A stretch of 49,602 nucleotides of DNA from Candidatus Neomicrothrix sp. UBA2131 (GTDB lineage: Bacteria; Actinomycetota; Acidimicrobiia; Acidimicrobiales; MedAcidi-G1): assembly GCA_002329075.1 (NCBI GenBank), contig DCXR01000007.1:35897-85498 (forward strand). The letters run 5' to 3'. The translations under genes were made by a program, and so were the position numbers. Shown piece by piece: positions 26,434 to 35,461 of the stretch; within the stretch, counting starts at the first letter, position 1, and every line of letters starts with the position of its first letter. Below the pieces are notes generated by a model that saw only the letters and a program-made list of their open reading frames with translations, did no database searches and was not told where the DNA came from.

Positions 26434-27777
26434 GTGAGCGCCATTCGCGTCATCGCCGACTGGTCGGCCGGCGTCTCCGATGACCACACCGCAGAGGCCT
26501 ACCGTCGGGCCCATGCCGGGTGCATCGACACCGTTGCCTGCCTGGTCGCCGGCGCCCGGGACCCGGCGAGCATCGCGGCACGGAAGGCCGTCGCCGGATG
26601 GGGGGTAGGGACGGCCACGGTGGTCGGCGACCCCGAACGCCGACCGGCACCATGGGCGGCCCTGGCCAACGGCACGGCAGTCGACGCCCTCGACTTCGAC
26701 GACTACGACGTTCCCGCCGCCAGCCACCCCAGCGCGGTCATCCTGCCCGCCCTGTTGGCGCTGGGCGAGGAACGCGGCGCTTCGGGCCGGTCGCTGCTCG
26801 ACGCCTACGTTGTGGGCATCGAGGTGCAGTTGCGCATGGGCGAGGCCCTGAACCTGTCGCACTTCCACAAGGGCTTTCATCCGACGGCAACCATCGGCAC
26901 GCTCGCTGCCTCCGTCGCCTGTACGCGCCTGTTGGGCCTGGATACCACCGCAGCGGGCCATTCCCTTTCCATTGCCACGAGCCTGGCGGCCGGGTCGAAG
27001 TGCCAACTCGGCACCACGACCATCCACCTGCACACCGGCCTGGCCGCCCACAACGGCGTGCTGGCTGCATCGCTGGCCGCCGTGGGTGCGACCGGGTCGG
27101 CCGACGCCCTCGACGGTGAGTTCGGAATCCTGCGGATCATGGCGGATGCCGACGCCCCTGGATTCGACGGCCCCCTGGCGAAGCTGGGGGATCCGCTAGC
27201 CATCGTGGAGTACGGCCTCTGCGTGAAGCCCTATCCGTGCTGCAGTTACACGACCCCCATCATCGACGGCCTGCTTGCCCTGCGGTCCGAGCACGGGTTC
27301 ACCCCCGACGAGGTGGTCGAGGTGATCGCCTTTCTCCCGGCCAGCCACATCGGGTTTCTGAGGTTCCCGGAGCCGGCGGACGAACTCGAGGCACGGTTCA
27401 GCATGGAGTACTGCCTGGCGGTGGCCTTGCACCGCGGGGCGGTCGTCGTTGCCGACTTCTCCCCGACGGCCATCGTCGGGGAGGAGGTTCGGGCGCTGAT
27501 GCCGAAGGTCCGGATGGAGGCGCTCACCGAGCCCGCAGTCCATGACCGCGTGGTCCTCCGGCTCGGCGATGGCCGCACGCTGGATCGCACGGTCGAGCAC
27601 CCCCGGGGATCTGCAGCGCTTCCATTCGACGAGGACGAACTCCTCGCCAAGTTCGACTCATGCGTCGAGGGGATACTCGGACCGGACGCCGCCGCCGCCC
27701 TGAAGCAGGCCCTGCTCGGCCTCGAATCCCTCGACGACATCCGAGACCTGACCCGCCACCTGATTCCTGCCGACTGA
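26434..27777 (+). CDS. MmgE/PrpD family protein
   Basis: A 447-residue MmgE/PrpD-family protein of usual length. Recognisable parts are the N-terminal helical AHAGCIDTVACLVAG, the NGTAVDALDFDDY stretch, the GFHPTATIGTLAAS motif and a C-terminal alpha/beta domain starting near VKPYPCCSYTTPIIDG. Characterised members include 2-methylcitrate dehydratase and cis-aconitate decarboxylase, so an acid dehydratase, decarboxylase or isomerase is likely. The start is GTG at 26434, 4 nt after the dipeptidase stop; the open frame upstream is out-of-frame dipeptidase sequence. The specific substrate cannot be told. Confidence 0.83.
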   Translation: MSAIRVIADWSAGVSDDHTAEAYRRAHAGCIDTVACLVAGARDPASIAARKAVAGWGVGTATVVGDPERRPAPWAALANGTAVDALDFDDYDVPAASHPSAVILPALLALGEERGASGRSLLDAYVVGIEVQLRMGEALNLSHFHKGFHPTATIGTLAASVACTRLLGLDTTAAGHSLSIATSLAAGSKCQLGTTTIHLHTGLAAHNGVLAASLAAVGATGSADALDGEFGILRIMADADAPGFDGPLAKLGDPLAIVEYGLCVKPYPCCSYTTPIIDGLLALRSEHGFTPDEVVEVIAFLPASHIGFLRFPEPADELEARFSMEYCLAVALHRGAVVVADFSPTAIVGEEVRALMPKVRMEALTEPAVHDRVVLRLGDGRTLDRTVEHPRGSAALPFDEDELLAKFDSCVEGILGPDAAAALKQALLGLESLDDIRDLTRHLIPAD

Positions 27778-27802
27778 TCCCGGCTCCCGACACCGCTCGC
27801 GC

Positions 27803-27818
27803 CCGGGCCGATGCCCGG
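27803..27818. terminator. Possible bidirectional hairpin between convergent genes
   Basis: CCGGGC (27803-27808), loop CGAT, GCCCGG (27813-27818): a 6-bp GC stem in the 61-nt gap between two convergent stop codons. No T-run. Confidence 0.35.
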
Positions 27819-27838
27819 CCCTCCCGTACAAGAAGGGC

Positions 27839-28786
27839 CTACAACCCCTGTGAAGGAAAGCCGGGTCCTTCGTGGTCGCCGCCGGACATGTCGGCGTTGA
27901 GGCGTGCCTGCTTCATCAGCGACTCCATGACGGTTCCGAGTTCGCCGGGCTCGTCGGGTTGTTCTGCGGTGGGGCCGAGGTGCCAGCCCTCGACGATGCC
28001 GAGGTGCCTGCCGCGGATGTCGAACATGCGGCCGGTCACGTTCTGGGCCTCGGCGCTGCACAGCCAGGTGGCGACCAGGGCGATCCAGCGGGGCGACATG
28101 GCCTCCATGGCCGACTCGGAGAGGTTCTCCTCGCCGCCCATCAGCGGAATGGTGAGGCGGGATACGGCAGTGGGGGCGAGGCAGTTGACGGTGACGCCGT
28201 AGCGGACCAGCTCCTGCGCGGCGATCAGCGAGAACGAGGCGATGCCGGCCTTGGCGGCGCCGTAGTTGGTCTGTCCCACGTTGCCGTAGATACCGGAGGG
28301 GGAGGCGGTGTTGACGATGCGTCCGAACGGCTCGCCGCCACCCTTGACGTGGTTGCGCCAGTACACGGCGGCGTGGTGGGACGGGGCGAAGGTGCCCTTG
28401 AGGTGGACGGCGATGACGGCATCCCAGTCGTCCTCCGACATCGAGAACACCATCCGGTCGCGGAGGATGCCGGCGTTGTTGATGAGGATGTCGAGGCGGC
28501 CCCAGGTTTCGACGGCCTGCCCGACCATGGCTCCGGCGGCGGCGAAGTCGGCGACGTTGCCTCCGTTGACGGCGGCCTCGCCGCCCATGGCCTCGATCTC
28601 GGCCACGACCTCCTGGGCGGGTGTGAGGTCGGCGCCGCCGCCGGCCTCGTCGCCGCCGAGGTCGTTGACGATGACACGAGCGCCCTGTTCGGCCAGCATG
28701 AGGGCATGCTCGCGGCCGATGCCGCGACCGGCGCCTGTGACGATGGCGACGCGGCCTTCGCAGAGTCGGTCAGGGGTTTCGCTCAT
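27839..28786 (-). CDS. SDR family oxidoreductase (3-hydroxyacyl-CoA dehydrogenase-like)
   Basis: A 315-residue classical short-chain dehydrogenase. The cofactor motif is TGAGRGIG at 17-24, NNAG at about 103-106, catalytic Ser near 164, Tyr175 and Lys179 (NYGAAK). NDLGG after the second beta strand and the long C-terminal part resemble the dehydrogenase half of peroxisomal-type multifunctional enzyme 2, so an NAD-linked hydroxyacyl-CoA oxidation is likely. The ATG at 28786 has a GGAG site. It lies 79 nt downstream of the DddP-like gene on the same strand and may be in its operon. Confidence 0.83.
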   Translation of the reverse strand: MSETPDRLCEGRVAIVTGAGRGIGREHALMLAEQGARVIVNDLGGDEAGGGADLTPAQEVVAEIEAMGGEAAVNGGNVADFAAAGAMVGQAVETWGRLDILINNAGILRDRMVFSMSEDDWDAVIAVHLKGTFAPSHHAAVYWRNHVKGGGEPFGRIVNTASPSGIYGNVGQTNYGAAKAGIASFSLIAAQELVRYGVTVNCLAPTAVSRLTIPLMGGEENLSESAMEAMSPRWIALVATWLCSAEAQNVTGRMFDIRGRHLGIVEGWHLGPTAEQPDEPGELGTVMESLMKQARLNADMSGGDHEGPGFPSQGL

Positions 28787-28865
28787 GGTCGCTCCAGCGT
28801 TGTCGAGGGGATCGCCGGAGGTTACCGGTGGGCAGCCGATGGCTCCGAGTCGGCGGCGGGGTCGT

Positions 28866-30197
28866 TCAGAGAACGTCGAACGCGTCGGCTCCGAGCGTCC
28901 AGGGCGAGAGGTTCTCGTGGCCGCCCTCGGTGACCAGCACCTGGTTCTCGAACTTGACCCCCTGCCCGCCGGCGTAGGCGCCGACGTACGACTCGACCGA
29001 GAGGACCATGCCCGGTTGGATGACGCCGTCGTAGCCGCTCGCTTCCCAGGATTCCGGGAACGGGATCGACGGCCATTCGTCGCACTGGCCGACACCGTGG
29101 AAGAGCACCGAGTAGTGCCGGTACTCGTCGACGGGTGGCTTCCACGCCTCGTGGCAGAGTTCGTGGAAGGTGACCCCGGGACGCAGCAGGTGGATATTGC
29201 GTTCCACCTGCTCCCTCGCCAGTGCGAGGACGTGGCGCTGCTGGGCATCCGGCTGGACGTCGCCGCAGATCCAGGTTCGTGAGATGTCTGTCATCATCCC
29301 GTAGGCGCCGACCATGTCGGTGTCGAAGGCGACCAGGTCGCCCTCTGCGATGACGTGGCTGCTGCACTCCTGAAACCAGGGGTTGGTGCGCACGCCTGCC
29401 GAGAGCAGCCGGCACTCCATCCAGTCACCGCCCCGGGTGAACATCTCGGCCCACAGCAGGCCCCAGAGTTGCTGTTCGGTCATTCCGGGCCGCATCGCCT
29501 CGAACATCTTCCGACAGGCCACGCGGCAGGCTTCGATGGAGCAGCGCATGGCGCGGAGCTCATCGGGTCCCTTGATCGACCGGGCCACCTCCATGACCGC
29601 CATGGCGTCGCTGAGCATCAGGCCTTCAGCCAGCAGGGCGTTCGAGGCCGTGGCCGGGATGGGATCGACGGCGATCCGGGAGTTGCCACCCCCGACGGCC
29701 CGGACGAGGTCGGCGATCTCCGCGGCGAAGTGCTTCGCCTGTTCCTGGCTGCGCTCTCCGGCCAGGAAGTAGGTGAAGTTGCTGGTCGGCCGCACCTCGG
29801 CGATCATCGGGTTGTGTGCCGAGAGGAACTCGCAGGCCGGATAGTCGAACAGGATGATGGGTCCCTCGGTAGGTACCCAGAGCCAGCGGGCCTCGTTGTG
29901 GAGGAACCACAACTGCATGTTCGGTGCGTGCGTGGCGTACATGAGGTTCATCGGGTCGAACAACAGGACGCCGGCCAGGTCCAGGGCCACCAACTGTCCA
30001 CGGATGCGGTCCAGCCGGTAGCGCTGCATGGCGTCGAGGTCGGGCAGCGTCAGGCCCGCCGCCGCCCATTCGGAGAGGGCCGGCTCACCGGGCCCGAGGA
30101 TCACGCGGTGGCCCTCCGTGGCCGCCCGCTGGACGAGCGGGTCGTCGAATTCCGCACGGATCCTCTCCCGGACCCCCGGTGGCGCCTCCATGGTCAT
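28866..30197 (-). CDS. dddP: DddP-like DMSP lyase (M24 metallopeptidase fold)
   Basis: A 443-residue M24-fold protein with strong similarity to marine DddP, which splits dimethylsulfoniopropionate into dimethyl sulfide and acrylate. All six metal ligands reported for DddP have counterparts: Asp292, Asp294, Asp304, His367, Glu402 and Glu417. So do the catalytic residues: Asp373 in CDEWP, Tyr362 five residues before the metal His, and Trp97 in NMQLW. The stretch RTNPWFQEC is also shared. The comparison is from memory of the Roseobacter/Ruegeria protein. The ATG at 30197 has a GGGAGGG site. It lies 41 nt after the dimethylglycine dehydrogenase gene, so an activity on a related betaine remains possible. 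Confidence 0.78.
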   Translation of the reverse strand: MTMEAPPGVRERIRAEFDDPLVQRAATEGHRVILGPGEPALSEWAAAGLTLPDLDAMQRYRLDRIRGQLVALDLAGVLLFDPMNLMYATHAPNMQLWFLHNEARWLWVPTEGPIILFDYPACEFLSAHNPMIAEVRPTSNFTYFLAGERSQEQAKHFAAEIADLVRAVGGGNSRIAVDPIPATASNALLAEGLMLSDAMAVMEVARSIKGPDELRAMRCSIEACRVACRKMFEAMRPGMTEQQLWGLLWAEMFTRGGDWMECRLLSAGVRTNPWFQECSSHVIAEGDLVAFDTDMVGAYGMMTDISRTWICGDVQPDAQQRHVLALAREQVERNIHLLRPGVTFHELCHEAWKPPVDEYRHYSVLFHGVGQCDEWPSIPFPESWEASGYDGVIQPGMVLSVESYVGAYAGGQGVKFENQVLVTEGGHENLSPWTLGADAFDVL

Positions 30198-30238
30198 CTG
30201 CAACCCTCCCTGAGCAGGTCCGAACGGCGGTATCCGCG

Positions 30239-32692
30239 TCAGGATCGCATACGCGAGCCCGTGGGGTCGAACAATGGCTCGTCCCGGCGGTGGGCCGCAC
30301 GTCGTATCCCCAGGACCTCTATCTCGAAGTCGGCCTCGTCGGCGATGGCGACCGGGAGGTAGCCGAGCGCACACGACGCCCGTGACCAGTGGGCGTACCC
30401 ACCCGACGTCACCCATCCGACGACTTCGCCGCCATGCCAGATCGGCTCGTCGCCCAGTACGTCGGCGGCCTCGTCGTCCTCGCCCGGTTCGAGCGTGAAG
30501 GCGCAGAGGCGTCGTTCGGGCCCCGCCTCACGCTCGGCGACGACGGCATCCCGGCCGATGAAGTCGCCCTTCTCGGGCTTGACGAAGCGGTCCATGCCGG
30601 CCTCGCCGGGCGTGTAGGTCGGCCGGTACTCGGTGGCCCAGGCGCCGAAGTCCTTGTCGAAGCGCATGCTGTCGAGGGCGCGTAGGCCAAACGGGTGGAT
30701 GCCGTGGGCGGCACCCGCGTCGAGGAGCAGGTCGAACAGGCGGGTCTGGAGAGAGGCCGACACCCACAGTTCGTAGCCGAGGTCGCCGGTGAACGTGATG
30801 CGTCCGACCAGGGCGTCGACCATACCGAGGTCGAGGCGGCGGATGTCGAGGAAGCGGAAGGCCTCGTTCGAGACATCGTCATCGGTCAGGGCGGCCAGCA
30901 CGTCGCGGGCCTTCGGGCCGGCGATCGACAGCCCCGTGGAGTCGTGGCCGAGGGGCTGGTACGCCACGGACCGGTCGGTGGGAAGCAGGGAGCGGAACCA
31001 GCGGTCGTGGTAGCCCTCGGCGACGCCGGATCCGAGCACCAGGAACCGTTCGCTGCCGTCGAACGGGTCGGCGAGCGTGGCGACGGTGAAATCGCCTATG
31101 AGCCGGCCCTGGTGGTTGAGCATCGGGGTGAGGGCCATGCGTCCCGGTGCGGGTATGCGGTTGGCCATGACCCGGTCGAGGAACCCTCGGGCGTCCGGTC
31201 CGGTGAACTCGTGCTTGGCGAAGCCGGTGGTTTCGAACAGTCCGACGCCCTCACGCACGGCCTGCACCTCTTCGGCGACTCGGGGGAATGCGTTGGAGCG
31301 ACGGAACGTGACCTCCTCGACGGGCTCCTCGCCTTCTGCCTGGAACCACAGGGCGGTTTCGAGGCCGTAGTGGGCGCCCCACACGGCGTTGAAGGCGTCG
31401 AGCCGTCCGTGGATCGGCGAGGTGAAGAGGGGCCGGCCGGCCGGGAGTTCCTCGTTGGGGAAGCTGATGCGGAATCGCCGGCTGTAGTTCTCCATGACCT
31501 TCGTGCGGGTGTAGGAGGGTGTGGTCCAGTCGCCGAAGCGGGCCACGTCCATGCCCCAGATGTCGAAGCCGGGGTCGCCGGTCGTCATCCAGTTGGCCAT
31601 GGACAGGCCCACGCCGCCGCCCTGGGACAGCCCGGCCATGACGCCACAGGCCACCCAGTGTCCGGGTTGGCCGCGCACGGGGCCGATGACCGGATTGCCG
31701 TCGGGGGCGAAGGTGAACGGGCCGTTGACCACGGTCTGGATGCCGACGTCGGCATATATGGGGAAGTGCTGGAAGCCGAGCTCGAGCGAGGGGGCGAGGC
31801 GTTCGAGATCGGGGGTGAGGAGTTCGTCGGCGAACGACCACGGTGTCTCCTTCACCGACCAGGGGACGCAGGCCTGCTCGTAGGTGCCGAGCAACAGCCC
31901 CTCGCCCTCGACCCGCAGGTAGATCTCACCGCCGAAGTCGACGGCGCCGTGGCCGTGGCCACCGGTTTCCTCCAGCCAGGGGGCGAGTTCCGGGATCGGC
32001 TCGGTCAGGAAGTACATGTGTTCCATGGCGAGGATCGGGAGTTCGATGCCACACATGCGGCCGACCTCTCGTGCCCAGAGGCCGCCGCAGTTGACGAAGT
32101 GCTCGCAGTTGATGGTGCCCTTGTCGGTGTGGAGGTCCCATGTCCCGTCGGAGCGTCGCTCGATGGTGTGGACCCAGGTGTCCTGCTCGACCTCGGCGCC
32201 TGCCTGCCTGGCGACCTCTACGTAGGCCCTGGTGACCCCGGTGGGGTCCACATGTCCGCCCACCGGGTCCCAGAGGGCGCCCACGAAGTGCTGTTCCTCC
32301 ATGAAGGGGATCAACTGCTTGGCCTCGGACGGTGTGATCATCTCGGTTTCCATGCCGAGGTAGCGACCGCGGGCGTGGGTCATGCGGAGCCAGTCGAGGC
32401 GGTCGCCGTCGTCGGCGAGCATGACCTCGCCGGTGAGGTGGATGCCGCACTTCCCACCGGAGCGCCTCTCGAGGTCCTGGTAGAGCTGGACGGTGTAGCG
32501 CTGGAGGGCGGCGACGTTGGGATCGCCGTTGATGGTGTGCATGCCGCCGGCGGCGTGCCAGGTGGAGCCGGCGGTCAGGTGTTTGCGCTCGAGCATCACG
32601 ATGTCGGTCCAGCCGGCCTCGGCGAGGTGGTAGAGGACGCTGGCGCCGACGACACCACCACCGATCACGACTGCCTGTGCCTGGGACTTCAT
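30239..32692 (-). CDS. Dimethylglycine/sarcosine dehydrogenase family FAD enzyme
   Basis: An 817-residue protein with the usual two halves. Residues 1 to about 430 are a DAO-type FAD oxidoreductase with GGGVVGASVLYHLAEAG near residues 11-27. His46 in STWHAAGG is at the place where dimethylglycine dehydrogenase binds FAD covalently. Residues about 440-800 are a GcvT-like tetrahydrofolate aminomethyltransferase domain. Such enzymes remove an N-methyl group and pass it to tetrahydrofolate as methylene-THF. It would continue betaine breakdown after the first demethylation. A GGAGG site precedes the ATG, 19 nt after the MttB-family gene. Dimethylglycine and sarcosine enzymes cannot be told apart by eye. 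Confidence 0.87.
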   Translation of the reverse strand: MKSQAQAVVIGGGVVGASVLYHLAEAGWTDIVMLERKHLTAGSTWHAAGGMHTINGDPNVAALQRYTVQLYQDLERRSGGKCGIHLTGEVMLADDGDRLDWLRMTHARGRYLGMETEMITPSEAKQLIPFMEEQHFVGALWDPVGGHVDPTGVTRAYVEVARQAGAEVEQDTWVHTIERRSDGTWDLHTDKGTINCEHFVNCGGLWAREVGRMCGIELPILAMEHMYFLTEPIPELAPWLEETGGHGHGAVDFGGEIYLRVEGEGLLLGTYEQACVPWSVKETPWSFADELLTPDLERLAPSLELGFQHFPIYADVGIQTVVNGPFTFAPDGNPVIGPVRGQPGHWVACGVMAGLSQGGGVGLSMANWMTTGDPGFDIWGMDVARFGDWTTPSYTRTKVMENYSRRFRISFPNEELPAGRPLFTSPIHGRLDAFNAVWGAHYGLETALWFQAEGEEPVEEVTFRRSNAFPRVAEEVQAVREGVGLFETTGFAKHEFTGPDARGFLDRVMANRIPAPGRMALTPMLNHQGRLIGDFTVATLADPFDGSERFLVLGSGVAEGYHDRWFRSLLPTDRSVAYQPLGHDSTGLSIAGPKARDVLAALTDDDVSNEAFRFLDIRRLDLGMVDALVGRITFTGDLGYELWVSASLQTRLFDLLLDAGAAHGIHPFGLRALDSMRFDKDFGAWATEYRPTYTPGEAGMDRFVKPEKGDFIGRDAVVAEREAGPERRLCAFTLEPGEDDEAADVLGDEPIWHGGEVVGWVTSGGYAHWSRASCALGYLPVAIADEADFEIEVLGIRRAAHRRDEPLFDPTGSRMRS

Positions 32693-32711
32693 GGGTGCGC
32701 CTCCGTGCAAC

Positions 32712-34241
32712 TCAATGGTCGGCCTCGACGCCGCCCTCGGCGATGCGCCGCTCGACGAATGCGTCGAGTTCGGCCCGCCGGTCGTCGGGCATGGGCGGCT
32801 CCTCATGGGCGGCGAGGATCAGGTGTGCCAGTTTCTCGGCCCGGTCATGGGCTTCGAGGCGGCCGGTGTCGTCCCAGTTCTCGAAGTTGGTCCAGGACGA
32901 CACCATCGGCTGGAAGTGCTCGGTGGCGTAGCGATCCTGGGTGTGGGAGGTGCCGAAGAAGTGGCCGGCGGGTCCGACCTCGGCGATGGCCTCGACGGCA
33001 AGGGAGGCGTCGTCGACGGTGATGGGTCGGAGCATCTCGGTGACCATGTTGAGCAGGTCGGCGTCGATGACCATCTTCTCGTAGGAGGTCAGAAGGCCGC
33101 CTTCGAGCCAGCCGGCGGCGTGGAGCAGCAGGTTGACGCCGCCCATGACGGCGCCCCAGATGGCGATCACGCTCTCGTAGGCCGACTGTGCGTCGACGCT
33201 GTTCGAGGTGTTGACGTTCGATGACCGGTAGGGGACCCCGTAGCGGCGGGCCAGTTGACCACCGACGAGGCAGGCCTTCCAGTATTCGGGGGTGCCGAAG
33301 GCCGGGCTCCCGGAGCGCATGTCGACGTTCGAGGTGAAGCCGCCGTAGCAGACGGGTGCTCCAGCCCGGACCACCTGGGTGTAGGCGATGCCCGCCAGGG
33401 CCTCGGCGTTCTGGAGGACGAGGGCACCGGCGACCGTCACCGGGGCCATGGCGCCGGCCAGCGTGAACGGCGTGATGATGATGGGTTGGTTGCGGGCCGA
33501 CATCTCCTGGATGCCGTGGAGCATGACGGTGTCGTAGCGCAGCGGCGTGCTGGCGTTGATCACCGAGTAGATCGAGGGCTCCTCGCAGATCGTGGCCTCG
33601 TCGACGCCGCGGGCGATCCGGGTCATTTCGATGGCGTCCAGGTTGCGCTGCCGGCTGAGGCTGTACACGAACGGGACCTTGTCGGAGAGCGTCAGCATGT
33701 CGTGGGTGGCGTGGAGGTGCCGGACGGAGGGGTGGAGGTCCATGGGTTCGACCGGGTAGCCGGCCACGGTGTGGATGGCGTTGAGGACCTGGCCCATCTT
33801 GATGAGGTTCCGGTAGTCGTCGCGGTTGCCGTCGCGCCGATCACGGCCGAGGCCGGTCACGAACGGGGGGCTGGCGACCGACGTGTAGATGATGTGGTCG
33901 CCGCCGAGGACGAGGTCGCGTATCGGGTCCCGGCCGTGCAGCATGAACTGGTGGGGCGCCGTCGAGATCAGTTCCTCGACCAGTTGGGGGTCGAAGCGGA
34001 CCCGGTCACCGTCGACGTCGGCGCCGGCCTCGGCCAACTGCCTTCGGGCGGTGTCGTCGAGGAAGTCGATGCCGGTCTCGGCCAGGACGCGCAGCGACGC
34101 CTGGTGGACGGCCTCGAGTTCGTCGTCGGAGACGGCCCGGATCGGGTCGAGCCGCATGCGGGGCTGTTCCCAGGGCGGCTGTTCGGCGATGACATCGCGT
34201 GCCCTGGCCCGGCTGCTGAGCCGCCCACGGCGTCCGCTCAT
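32712..34241 (-). CDS. Trimethylamine methyltransferase (MttB) family protein, non-pyrrolysine type
   Basis: A 509-residue MttB-superfamily protein. The family beta-barrel sequence is clear, for example GGFTSNVDMRSGSPAFGTPEYW and HAAGWLEGGLLTSYEKMVIDADLL. There is no in-frame TAG, so it belongs to the group without pyrrolysine, whose characterised members demethylate glycine betaine, proline betaine or carnitine and pass the methyl group to a corrinoid protein. No corrinoid protein gene is in the window. It sits between dimethylglycine dehydrogenase and an enolase-superfamily gene, overlapping the latter by 4 nt, so glycine betaine or a related betaine is the likely substrate. Confidence 0.85.
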   Translation of the reverse strand: MSGRRGRLSSRARARDVIAEQPPWEQPRMRLDPIRAVSDDELEAVHQASLRVLAETGIDFLDDTARRQLAEAGADVDGDRVRFDPQLVEELISTAPHQFMLHGRDPIRDLVLGGDHIIYTSVASPPFVTGLGRDRRDGNRDDYRNLIKMGQVLNAIHTVAGYPVEPMDLHPSVRHLHATHDMLTLSDKVPFVYSLSRQRNLDAIEMTRIARGVDEATICEEPSIYSVINASTPLRYDTVMLHGIQEMSARNQPIIITPFTLAGAMAPVTVAGALVLQNAEALAGIAYTQVVRAGAPVCYGGFTSNVDMRSGSPAFGTPEYWKACLVGGQLARRYGVPYRSSNVNTSNSVDAQSAYESVIAIWGAVMGGVNLLLHAAGWLEGGLLTSYEKMVIDADLLNMVTEMLRPITVDDASLAVEAIAEVGPAGHFFGTSHTQDRYATEHFQPMVSSWTNFENWDDTGRLEAHDRAEKLAHLILAAHEEPPMPDDRRAELDAFVERRIAEGGVEADH

Positions 34242-35461
34242 TCGAAGCCTTCGGAGAACGGCATCGGATCGGGTTCCGGCACCAGATGGAGTTCGTTGCC
34301 CTCGTATGGGTGGGAGCGGGCCACGTCTTCGTTCAGCACCACGCCGAGGCCGGGCTGACCGGAGGGGATCACGTGTCCGTTCTCCCAACGAATGGGCGTT
34401 TCGAGCAACTCGGCGTGGAAGCCGTCCCAGGTGCCGATCGACTCCAGTATGAGGAAGTTGGGCGTGCAGGTGGCGAGGGCGATGTTGGCCGCCGCCACGA
34501 CCGGGCCGCAGTAGCAGTGCGGGGCGATCACGGCGTGGTGCACCTCGGCGGTCGAGGCGATCTTCTTCCCCTGCAGGATCCCACCACTGCGTCCGAGGTC
34601 GGGCTGGAGGACCTGGGCGGCGCCGGCCCGCAGCACGGCGGCGAACTCGGACACCGTGGTGAGCCGCTCGCCGGTGGCGATCGGGATCGAGGTCCCGCGG
34701 GCGACGAACGCCATGCCCTCGACGTCGTCGGGCGGGACCGGCTCCTCGAACCACAGGGGGTCGTACGGCTCGAGGCGGCGGGCCAGTCGCAGGGCCCCCG
34801 AGGGCGTGAACTGGCCGTGGGTGCCGAACAGCAGGTCGGCCCGGTTGCCGACCGCCTCGCGGATGGCGGCGGTGTAGCGCTCGGAGAGGTCCAGTCGTTC
34901 CAATGACGGCTGGCGGCCGTCGTAGACCGAGTAGGGACCGGCCGGGTCGAACTTGACGGCGGTGAAGCCCTGCTCGACGGCGGCGACGGCGGCCTCGGCG
35001 GCCAGCGTCGGGTCGGTGTAGAGGTTCGGCCCGTCCTTGGGGGCGTAGGCGTCCTCGTAGCCCGGATAGAGATAGGTGTAGGAACGCAGCGTCTCGTGGA
35101 CCCGGCCGCCCAGCAGGTCGTAGGCCGGGCGCCCGGTCTCCTTGCCGATGATGTCCCAGCAGGCGATCTCGAGGGCGCTGATCACGCCGCACAGCGTCGG
35201 GTCCGGCCGTGAGGAGTAGCCGCTGCCGTAGGCCCGGCGCCAGAAGGCCTCCACGTCGAACGGGCTCTGCCCGACCAGCCACCGGTCGGCCACGTCCTCG
35301 ATCATCTGCGCTACCAGGTGTGGTCCGACGGTTGCCACATAGGCCTCTCCGACGCCCTTCACGCCGCTGTCGGTCGTGAGGGTGACGAAGATGAAGTACC
35401 GGCCGCCGCGGCGGGGCGGGGGGTTGCCGACGACGAAAGTCTCGACCTGGCTGATCTTCAT
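34238..35461 (-). CDS. Mandelate racemase/muconate lactonizing (enolase superfamily) protein
   Basis: A 407-residue enolase-superfamily protein with an N-terminal capping domain and a C-terminal barrel. Two metal-ligand motifs are present (WFEEPVPPDD and ATGERLTT), as is the barrel histidine in IAPHCYCGP. Compared with E. coli galactonate dehydratase (DFHGR), the first metal-ligand motif reads FGTHGQ, so the usual Asp is missing while the following His remains. It may be a sugar-acid dehydratase relative or a racemase/epimerase of a betaine; 4-hydroxyproline betaine epimerase belongs to the same superfamily. It overlaps both neighbours by 4 nt, so it is part of the same operon. Confidence 0.8.
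   Translation of the reverse strand: MKISQVETFVVGNPPPRRGGRYFIFVTLTTDSGVKGVGEAYVATVGPHLVAQMIEDVADRWLVGQSPFDVEAFWRRAYGSGYSSRPDPTLCGVISALEIACWDIIGKETGRPAYDLLGGRVHETLRSYTYLYPGYEDAYAPKDGPNLYTDPTLAAEAAVAAVEQGFTAVKFDPAGPYSVYDGRQPSLERLDLSERYTAAIREAVGNRADLLFGTHGQFTPSGALRLARRLEPYDPLWFEEPVPPDDVEGMAFVARGTSIPIATGERLTTVSEFAAVLRAGAAQVLQPDLGRSGGILQGKKIASTAEVHHAVIAPHCYCGPVVAAANIALATCTPNFLILESIGTWDGFHAELLETPIRWENGHVIPSGQPGLGVVLNEDVARSHPYEGNELHLVPEPDPMPFSEGFE

Noticed and set aside
30695..33022. A very long open frame on the plus strand opposite the dimethylglycine dehydrogenase and MttB-family genes.
   Set aside because: It is antisense to two clearly conserved proteins, has no family similarity and reflects high-GC codon bias. 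The same holds for the long minus-strand frame at 2619-4598.
32712..34241. Pyrrolysine in the MttB-family protein.
   Set aside because: The gene has no in-frame TAG over its 509 codons, and TAG ends several intact genes here (caiD, the FDH Fe-S module, proW, modC).
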